Positions 56,028 to 64,000 of a stretch of DNA of 64,000 nucleotides are shown here, piece after piece. Positions within the stretch are counted from its first letter, which is position 1. Each line of letters begins with the position of its first letter. Under the pieces are notes generated by a model, which was given only the letters and a program-made list of their open reading frames with translations, searched no databases and was not told where the DNA came from. Both the position numbers and the translations under genes were made by a program. Source of the stretch: Tritrichomonas musculus (lineage: Eukaryota; Parabasalia; Tritrichomonadida; Tritrichomonadidae); assembly GCA_039105265.1 (NCBI GenBank), contig JAPFFF010000035.1, forward strand, positions 592,835 through 656,834, written 5' to 3'.

Positions 56028-57948
56028 GGTAATTATTTTGATCAAATGATATATATTACAAAAAGTTGAATACACAGCAATTGAATCACAAAAAGTGATT
56101 GATATATAAACTTTTTGTGAAGTATTTCTTATAAAAAAATATTGAAATTTTGAAAATTGAATGAGATAAAATTTGATTCAAATTTTGAAAATTTGTTTTT
56201 CATATAAAATAAGCATATGATAAGAGCTAATAATACTTGTTTTACATCAATGCCATTTAAAATAGGGAATTTTTGAGAGATATTTCATCATACAAATATT
56301 GTACTTTTCTTATTCCTATTTAAAAATGATAATATTTCAGAAAAAATTATCTCTTGTCATTCTTATCCCCATCTTCTAAGTTTGTACTTTGATTTATCTT
56401 GCTCCATTTCGACATAATGTTAAATAGCATTTTATTTTTTTCAACATATTGAATTCAATTCAATTTTATGGATAAGATAAAATAGTTTCAAATATTGAAT
56501 GTTACTTAAAAAAAACATTCAAAAAGTGGTGAGTTAGATTCTGATATCTCAAATCTTTTCAAATTTTTCTATAGATTGAGACAACTCATACAATCTTGGT
56601 TTTCCAAGATACCTAAATCATCAAATATTTTAAAGTATTATCATTATTAATTGGTAATTATTGATTTTTAAGAGATGATTTGGCTTTGCAATGATGTTTT
56701 TGGGCAATTTTTTTAGATTTGTAATGAAAATTATATTCTGAAGAAATATAAAACTTTTAAAACATGTATGATTGATTGTTTAAGTAAATTTTGCATAATT
56801 TAAAAGCAACTCCAAAGTTGTTTGCAGTAAATTCTTCAATATAAAATAAAAATATGAATATTCAAAAAATCAATTCAATTTTTCATCGATTAAAAATTCA
56901 ATAAAATAATAATCGATTGAATTTTATTTCCGTTAATGCTATTCAGAACTTAGGAAACTTGTTCGTTTATTTCCGGTAAATGAAAATATTCTTTTTTCAT
57001 ATTAACAAGCATAATAAAAAGAATGGCATCTATTAAAAAATAATGTTTGTGTATATATGTTTTTTATCAAATATTTTAATTTGATTGAAATCCACTACAA
57101 GCTCAAAAAATAAAGCAAATATTGAATGAATACTTTACTGAATATTTCATAACTTATCGTCAAAAATGCATAGAAATTTTAAAACTTGAAATAAAAAAAA
57201 ATTCACTGAATAAAAAGTTATATTATATATATAATATAAATAGGATCAACTATACTTTAGTATTTTAAATAAAATGTTTGTTTTAGTGGATCAACTAAAG
57301 AAAAGTTAGTCTTTTCTGAAGAACCTTCAAAAAGTGGAAATCATTCAGAAAAAATAATCTAAATAAAATAATAAATTTGATATTATATTTTTTAATCATT
57401 TCATATAAATCAATCAAAAAATTGGAAAAAAGAAATTAAAATGATCTATATCATAGGAAAGAACAATTTTTTAAATTCATTATGTATGAAATAAAAAATT
57501 ATTTATCCTAAATTATTCAAAATTGAAAAAAAAAACGAATTGATTTTAGTTTTTTCTTCTTTGTAAACGATATACTTTATTTTTTTAAGCACATGTTATA
57601 TTACTTATATTATATATTTTCAATTTTCAGATCTATAATGAATGTCCAAAAAGATTTATATTAGAGAAGCTACTTTCTTTTTGGTGTCATATGTTTTCTC
57701 TTTAATATTGTTTACTCGAAAATCTTTTCAATAGTTGGAAAATTATAAAACAATTACATTTATCATTGTGAAAAAACGATTATTTTCAATTGAATTTCCT
57801 AATTAATCATATCTTGAAATTGATATATAGAATTTTCAAAATAATAATTTTATAAATATTATATTTTAATTTTATTCCTAAATACAAAATATCAACTCAT
57901 TCCATGGATTTTTTAATTTTTCGGACACTTCACTTCCGATCGCCACAC
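56028..57948. other. Long AT-rich intergenic region
   Basis: About 1.9 kb without a gene I can support. GGATCAACTA occurs twice (about 57242 and 57286). I see no terminal repeats, RNA genes or decayed coding sequence. Confidence 0.35.
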
Positions 57949-58045
57949 CTATATCTGAGGGGGAATAAATATATTTGAGGCAAAAAAATATATTTGAGTC
58001 CGATAAAATACATCTGATAGGAAAAAATAATATCTGAGGGACGAT
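57949..58045 (+). repeat. Degenerate short tandem repeat (ATATCTGAGG-like)
   Basis: Five loosely spaced copies of an ATATCTGAGG-like motif occur at about 20-bp intervals (variants ATATTTGAGG, ATATTTGAGT, ACATCTGATA). They are followed by two copies of TTACCCTTTAT at about 58047-58080. The tract stands just outside the Polinton fossil and is GC-richer than its surroundings. Confidence 0.55.
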
Positions 58046-58214
58046 TTACCCTTTATGGTCAAAATAAATTACCCTTTATATATTTTAATGAAAAAGCATT
58101 GATCAACAAATGTCAAATTATAAAAGTAAATATTATTTCGATGATCTATTTGCCATTAAAATGTTTTTATTAAAATGATTTCATGATAATATGCTTATTA
58201 AATGATTCATTTCA

Positions 58215-60761
58215 TGCAGGGTTTTTTGAAAGAGATAAATTAGATATCAAATCAACATTGAATTCAGTAATCAGTTTAATTAAATTATCAATGGGTGTAA
58301 TCATCATCTCAACATCATTATCATTGTAGCTCAACAAATATTCTCATCTATTTTTGAATCGTTTCATATTTTCTAAATAAGCTTCATGTTCTTCATTCGA
58401 AATTAGATTCTTTTGAGTTAGAGATGAATAGAAATCTTCATGTTTAAACGGTTCTGATTTAGACAATATTTCATCAAAGTCATCACTATTAATTGCTTCA
58501 TATGGAAATACACCTTTATTGTTATTATCAATACAACCGCGAACGTTTCAGTTCGAGACAATAATAAATGTTTGGCCAAAGTCTTTGCCAAATTGTTTTA
58601 AAGTTCCACCAGCAACAAAAGCTTGTGCATCAATGAATCTCAGTTGTGTAGTTGTTTTGTTTGATATCAAGATGAATTGTTTCAAAGATGTAGAAGTTCC
58701 AATCATTGAATTGTTGTTAACTCTCCAGTGAGAATGATTGGAATATTCTTTAAACAAATTAGAATTAAAACATGATGAATTAAAACCAAATACGGTAACT
58801 GTTTTGATATCTCTAACAATTTCGTTGATTTGCTCATTTGACTCGATATGTAACATCTCTTTATAGAATTTATACTTATTTTCAACAATTGTTTTGGATT
58901 GTTTAAGCATAAAATCAATCCATTTTGGTATAAAGAGTTTATTTCTTGCATCGAAATGCTTTGTACTTAAGCCTTTTAATGATTTGATACAACAGCTAAC
59001 AGATAAAGGAATTAATCTTGAATTTATTGTTGTAGCCTTTGTTATAGATTCGTTGACAATTTGCTCCATTGTTTCGAAATCAAAAGTCATATATAATTGT
59101 TGTGGTTTGAATTCAAGATTATTGGCCAAACAGTATTCATAAACAGGATTATCTAATATATGCGGGTAATATGGTAAAGACACTTTCTCTGCTATATAAT
59201 TCTTCTTAAATTTCCCATCACATTTTTCAATATGTTGTTCCATTCTTTGTTTAGCATGTCTGTTTTCATTCCTGATTGCTAAAGACCGACATTTTGGACA
59301 AACCATGATATTTGTTAACTTTTCAGCATCAAGTATGTACATTATATGAATGATTCTTGCCTTGGAGAATAATAACGCACTATATGTTGTAAATGATTCA
59401 TCAAAGAACTATTGCTCTGAAAGTCCATATGTTTTAGATTCTTCAGAGTATTCATAAATGTTTACATTAATCTTATGCTTTTTAGCTGATTCTTTCATTT
59501 CTTCAACTGAAGTTCCATTAAAGTTATCAATAATATTCTTTGCTTCTTTAGTTAAATGTGTTGTATATAGATGTCCATGTTCTTCACATAAAAGCATTTT
59601 TGCTTTAGATGTTCTATGAAATAGTTTGCGTTTCAAAAGAGTCCTATCTAAACAAATTGATAAGAAACGATACCAGCATAACTTATCATCTTCATTGTCT
59701 GCTATAATGAGTTTGGATTTAACAAATTCTTCAGGTAGGTGCTCAATCTTTCCTGTGACTTTGACTAATCGAGAAACAATAAATGCAATTGATGAAACAA
59801 TAGTTAATTTAACAGATGATTCACTTACTCTGTAGTTGTGCAAAACAATCTCAATATACAGCTTAACTCTTTCTAAATCTTGAGGTAATTGAATCATAAT
59901 TGGAATATTTGTAAAGTATTTGTAATTGGTTGATGTGATTTCTCTTGATTCATAGTCATATTTTATTACTTCTCCATTATTCGAATTAGTTGGAATCTCA
60001 AAAATTCCAGATAATTCAAAGGTTAATTTAAATGGTTTTCTTTCTTGTTTGAATACAGTATTTTTGAGGTAATTGAATATATCTTCTAATGAATATATTC
60101 TATTCAAATAATATATAACTATGGGGTCATCGTTTTTTTCTAATTTAACAGTTTCTTCAGGATATTTCTGATGATGTTTATCAAATAAACGAAACGCTTG
60201 TTCTCTATCATGTGGAATATTAACAATTAAATATTCATCATCTTTGCTCGTGAAATCATGTCCAAATTCTTTCATAAATTCGATATATTCTTCATTCTCT
60301 CCTTCAAATAGTTTTTGAGCATATGGTTTTGGTGGATTCATAATTTTTGGTGGTAATGGCCTTAATAAAGGAGGTTTGTTAATCAATATATCAAGAAGTT
60401 GTTTATATTCAGAATTATGGGGAATTGCATCATGTTTAATTAATGGTTGTGGTTGAATTTTGAATAAATCGCTAATTGCTTCATTTTCTTTGTATTCTGG
60501 GTTGTCAACTTATCTTTTTAATGGTTTAGGAGGTGGTAATGATAGTCCTTTAGCAAACCAATAAATGTTATCATAATTGTCTTCACCATCATATTTCGAA
60601 TTTGACAAACATTCATTAATATAACCAATCAATTCATAACGTAATATAGTTTCATTGTTACCAACAGCTTCTAGCCACGTCTCTAACGAAGTGTGCTTCT
60701 TTTCAAAGATGTTCAATAACTCAACTAATTTTGAAATCTCAGTATTTTCAAGTTGGGACAT
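58215..60761 (-). mobile_element. Polinton/Maverick fossil: protein-primed DNA polymerase B, partial
   Basis: Minus-strand coding remains of a Polinton-type family B DNA polymerase. The recognisable parts, from right to left, are an N-terminal region (to about 59409) and the exonuclease domain (about 58548-59342), which carries the MTFDFETM motif and a preceding cysteine pair (VCPKC). A further stretch leads into the central part of the enzyme (to about 58215). The polymerase active-site region and the other Polinton genes (integrase, ATPase, protease, capsid) are not seen here. The element is broken, with several interruptions, and no terminal repeats were identified. Sequence decay is moderate, so the insertion seems neither very recent nor ancient. 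Mavericks are abundant in trichomonad genomes. Confidence 0.7.
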
Positions 60762-60965
60762 ATTTTGTAAATGGGAAAAATCTATTTTTCACTAATATTT
60801 TGGAATAATTTTGGAAACATTACATTTATGAGATTTTGGATAAATTATTAAGTTTACTGAAATTGACTTATATGACTATTAAACAGACATGAAATACCAT
60901 TCAATTACGCTAAAAATGATGGTCAAAAATGGGTCAACTGACTGAGTTTTCAGGTCTGTGGGACA
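60762..60965. repeat. Spacer with a short inverted repeat
   Basis: ACAGACATGAAA at 60883-60894 pairs with TTTTCAGGTCTGT at 60947-60959 with one mismatch, directly upstream of the DDE transposase remains. It could be part of a terminal repeat of that transposon, but no partner was found on its far side. Confidence 0.45.
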
Positions 60966-61870
60966 ATGAATGCTATCTTGTACCCATACGCGTCACTATA
61001 TCACTACTTTTTCAATGAAAATAAATATGTTGTATGTCATCAACATAATAAATATTTGTATGGAAAAAATACAAATGGACGTCCATCAAAATTAAAAGAT
61101 GAACAAATACAAAAAGTTATTCAAAAAAATTATTCATATCATACAAATCCTGGATTTGATGATATTGAAGAATTTATTTTTAATGAATTTAATATACAGA
61201 TTAAACCTGATACATGAGATATATTATAAATTAAAAATCATTAAATATCTTTAAGACAGTAAAAGGAAAACCTCTGGATTCAAAAAGAATTGAGGCTAAT
61301 TATATTTCAATAGATATGAATATGAATGTACTCACAGAATTAATTGAGGGAGTTCCCATCAATTTTGTTTTTAATATAGGTGAGGTCGGAAAACAAAATT
61401 TTGCTGACGCAGAAATCAAAAAACTAATTGCACCTGCATATTATCCAGTAACAAGGTCTTGTAGCAGATCATCTTGCATTGCTGCTATATCATCCGCTGG
61501 ATTAGTTTGTTCACCTCAAATTGCTGTTACAAGAGCAATATTAGAAGAAGAATTATACGAATATATACCAGCAGATTCAGTTCAGGTTGTTCATACCAAC
61601 AATGGATATATAAATTCTCTTTCATTTAAAATTGGTTTAATGCATTATTTATACCCAAACTACATGAATTAAGAGAAAAATCAACTAATATGGTAAAGCG
61701 GTAATGGTTTTAGACGGTCTAAAAGTGGATTGTAATATTGTTTAAAAAATAGATGCAGAAAAAGAAAATATGGTATTTCATTTTATTGTAGCCCATTCAA
61801 GTGACCAAACTCAGCCACTTGACTTGGGCCTTTTTTGGTATTATCAAAAGTTTCAAAAAAAATTTACTAT
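60966..61870 (+). mobile_element. Pogo-like DDE_1 DNA transposon fossil (transposase)
   Basis: Plus-strand remains of a DDE_1-type transposase. An N-terminal piece reads TNGRPSKLKDEQIQKVIQKN. The catalytic region follows: VPINFVFNIGEVGKQNFADA (the first Asp of the usual DE.G is replaced), then YPVTRSCSRSSCIAAISSAG, ILEEELYEYIPADSVQVVHT and NNGYINSLSFK. After frame changes LDGLKVDCN (second acidic site region) and HSSDQTQPLDLGLFW close the domain. Stops and frameshifts break it at several points, so it is dead. The family is the pogo branch of Tc1/mariner, common in Tritrichomonas and Trichomonas. Confidence 0.7.
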
Positions 61871-62159
61871 AAGAAGATAAACGTAAAGATAGTAGCCTTT
61901 AATAATTAAATTTGATTGTTTATTCAAATTATATATATATATATAGCGAGAGAGAAATGAATTCAAAAGATAAAATTTTAAAATAATAATATTTAAATAT
62001 ATAATTTCTAACAATTTTTCTCATTATGTATGTTGAATATGAATTCTCAGTATGTATATATTAAAGCACAAATCAAAAGGAAAAAAATGCAAATTGCGAT
62101 TCTTGACTTTTAAAATCTAGTTATAATAATTAAAAACGGTTATTTTATAATAATTATTG
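61871..62159. other. AT-rich spacer
   Basis: Just under 300 bp of very AT-rich DNA with an (AT)n run near 61930. Nothing recognised. Confidence 0.3.
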
Positions 62160-62502
62160 AAAATTGGTTGTAAAAATTACTTGCATCGCAATGCTGCAAA
62201 TGCCCGCAAAAATGTTGGAAAGAAAAATGATTGAGAAATACACGAACAAAAAGATGAAGAGCATAGTTGTTATCCAAAAATAAATGCAAATCAATTATTT
62301 AGACCTGCAATCCTGACATATGAAACATATAAAAGTGATACTAATTAATTATTCTTATTGGGAATAGATCACGAAAGTGAAGCCTCTTTTTATAGAGCAC
62401 AAAAGAAATATTCTAATCGGATAATAAATGCAGCAAAAGATTCCTGGGTCGAAACAATTCATGGTATTAAAGGGAAATTAAAAACTTCAACTGATGAATT
62501 GA

Positions 62503-62533
<31 letters not shown>

Positions 62534-62997
62534 GTGATAATGGAAAACATATTTTAGAGATAAAGAATACTGATATATTCAACGATAAACCAAGCTATAT
62601 TGGCACAAGGATTATTTGAGCCTTTGCCTTTAAATACAGGAGTGAAACCTAAGATTTCTTAAAATTTTGTCAAGGTATTAATTTTTCAAGGAGTTTATTC
62701 CCAAAAATAGGAGATTATTATAAATTTATCTTTGGACCATTTGATGGATAACTTGTATCCATGCAAAATGATGCATCTAAAATTAATGAGCATGAAATAC
62801 TGGTGTTTATTTTATGTGCTATAAATCAAAGCAAAAAAAATTTCGAAGGTAATTTCGCTTGTTATAAAAATGTGGCCAAAGAAATAATATTGAAAGCCAT
62901 AAAAGGCCACACGACAATCATTGGATTGATAAGTAACAGATACAAGACTCTAGGACCTATTAACAATATCTTTATAAAAAACTACAAAAATTTGTAA
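62160..62997 (+). pseudogene. Unidentified decayed coding tract
   Basis: Continuous but broken coding-like sequence on the plus strand. It reads GIDHESEASFYRAQKKYSNR, then INAAKDSWVETIHGIKGKLK, an A run (about 62505-62530), then HILEIKNTDIFNDKPSYIGT, and finally an ATG frame at 62761-62997 (MQNDASKINEHEILVFILCA). Stops and frame changes separate the pieces. I do not recognise the family. Position after two transposon fossils suggests another mobile element, but that is a guess. Confidence 0.35.
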
Positions 62998-64000
62998 TTA
63001 GAAATATAAAAATAATTTGTCTACAGAAAGACAATTTTCTAACATCGAAGTAGTATATAGCTGATGGATTCAACGATTACATAGATGACATCATCAGTAT
63101 TCAATCGGTCGATGATATTCTCAAATATCTTCATAAATATCGATGGCGACTCCAATTTTCACAACATCATTGAATACAATAGCGATCCTTTTTTAAGCTT
63201 GGCAAGCCATTATCAGTTTGCAAATCTGATATCGATATTTTCAGAGAATCTTTAATCAAATTTGAAATGCTATATGAAAAATATTGAAATTTTGATAATT
63301 ATTATTTGTTATCAATCATTTTCAGGCTTTTGCAAAATTATTAGATTCTTTTTTTGAATAATATATAAATTTATTAAAACATCTATTTTCATTTTTTATT
63401 ATTTATTGTTCTATACAAACCAATATATTTATATTTTTTTTTTTTTTTCAAAATTGAATATTATAGAAAAGTTATCGTTTCATCAAGATCAATTTAATAA
63501 TTTTGCTATCAATATCAGAAAAAATACTGATAATTGATGTCGATTATTAAGTGCGGAATTTTTATCCTTTTGGCACTTTTTGGATAACTTTGGATAAAAA
63601 TTTTTTTTTTAGTATTCATTGAAATAGAGAAGTTTTTTGAATGTACATTCGATTAAACATGTAAAAAAATTAGATTTAATGTAAATATATATTTAATTTA
63701 AGAAGATATTAAAAAAAAAATTCAATATATTAATAACTTTAATTTGAAATAACTTATATCTCAAAAAGTTATTTATTTTATTCGTCAGCTATTCAAATAT
63801 GACCGATATATTGAATTTGCAAAACATAAAAAAAGTTATAGAATTCAAAAAAATATGATCATATATTGAAATTATACCTAGAAAAAAGGCAAATTTCTTG
63901 ATGGTAATATGAAAAAATGATTTTTTAAAAAGCAAAATCTTATATTTTCCTAATGTTTATTATATATTTCAGGTGGTTTAATAAAAGCTTGTTTTTTAAG
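62998..64000. other. AT-rich right end with a short decayed frame
   Basis: At 63060-63175 the plus strand reads GFNDYIDDIISIQSVDDILK before stops, of unknown family. A small inverted repeat (AATTTTTATCC near 63566 against GGATAAAAATT near 63592) follows. The rest is AT-rich with homopolymer runs and no recognisable gene. Confidence 0.35.

Overview
The window looks like nuclear DNA of a parabasalid protist, most likely a Tritrichomonas (T. foetus-like) genome. The evidence is AT-rich, apparently intronless genes and a gene complement typical of that group: DUF3447/ankyrin proteins, BspA-type leucine-rich repeats, many divergent protein kinases joined to Sel1 repeats, a calpain-like protease, an iron superoxide dismutase and a two-repeat Myb protein. 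TCATTTTTAT-like initiator boxes lie just upstream of many start codons. Fossils of MULE, pogo-like and Polinton/Maverick elements are also present. No tRNA, rRNA or CRISPR was seen. The species call is inference.

Layout. 1-1.2 kb: 3' part of a seven-helix membrane protein running off the left edge. 1.3-4.2 kb: decayed Sel1 and ankyrin fragments and a 1.3-kb TA-flanked inverted-repeat element. 4.5-7.7 kb: a DUF3447/ankyrin gene whose repeat units are separated by stop-containing minisatellite spacers. 8.1-10.6 kb: an unusual fusion of a DUF3447-type N-terminus, BspA leucine-rich repeats and a P-loop GTPase. 11-13 kb: calpain-like protease. 13.9-17.5 kb: kinase plus about 18 Sel1 repeats. 17.8-23.6 kb: a 1910-residue protein with three kinase folds (two of them degenerate) and a long repetitive acidic/coiled-coil tail. 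24.0-24.6 kb: Fe-SOD. 25-30.5 kb: accessory DNA with a Gly-rich gene fossil, a MULE fossil, an unassigned 3' gene fragment and nested inverted-repeat elements. 31-33.6 kb: Polo-like kinase with polo boxes but no AUG start. 34-36.2 kb: gene graveyard plus a GC-richer island that may be a non-coding RNA.

36.4-50.2 kb: two giant pseudokinase-Sel1 paralogues (2087 and 1984 residues) lie head to head around a GT8 glycosyltransferase. Long stretches are identical at DNA level next to diverged ones, as expected from gene conversion. 50.9-51.7 kb: a DUF4197 protein, a family best known from bacteria. 51.8-52.3 kb: PPP phosphatase fossil. 52.6-53.5 kb: aspartate carbamoyltransferase. 54.6-55.4 kb: inverted-repeat element with a perfect 28-bp palindrome. 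55.4-56.0 kb: Myb-like protein. 58.2-60.8 kb: Polinton polymerase fossil. 61-61.9 kb: decayed pogo-like DDE transposase. 62-64 kb: unidentified decayed coding DNA and AT-rich sequence.

The genes do not form an operon-like pathway. The common theme is signalling and scaffolding: kinases and pseudokinases, Sel1, ankyrin and leucine-rich repeats, several fused in uncommon combinations. A few housekeeping enzymes (SOD, ATCase, calpain, GT8) sit between them.
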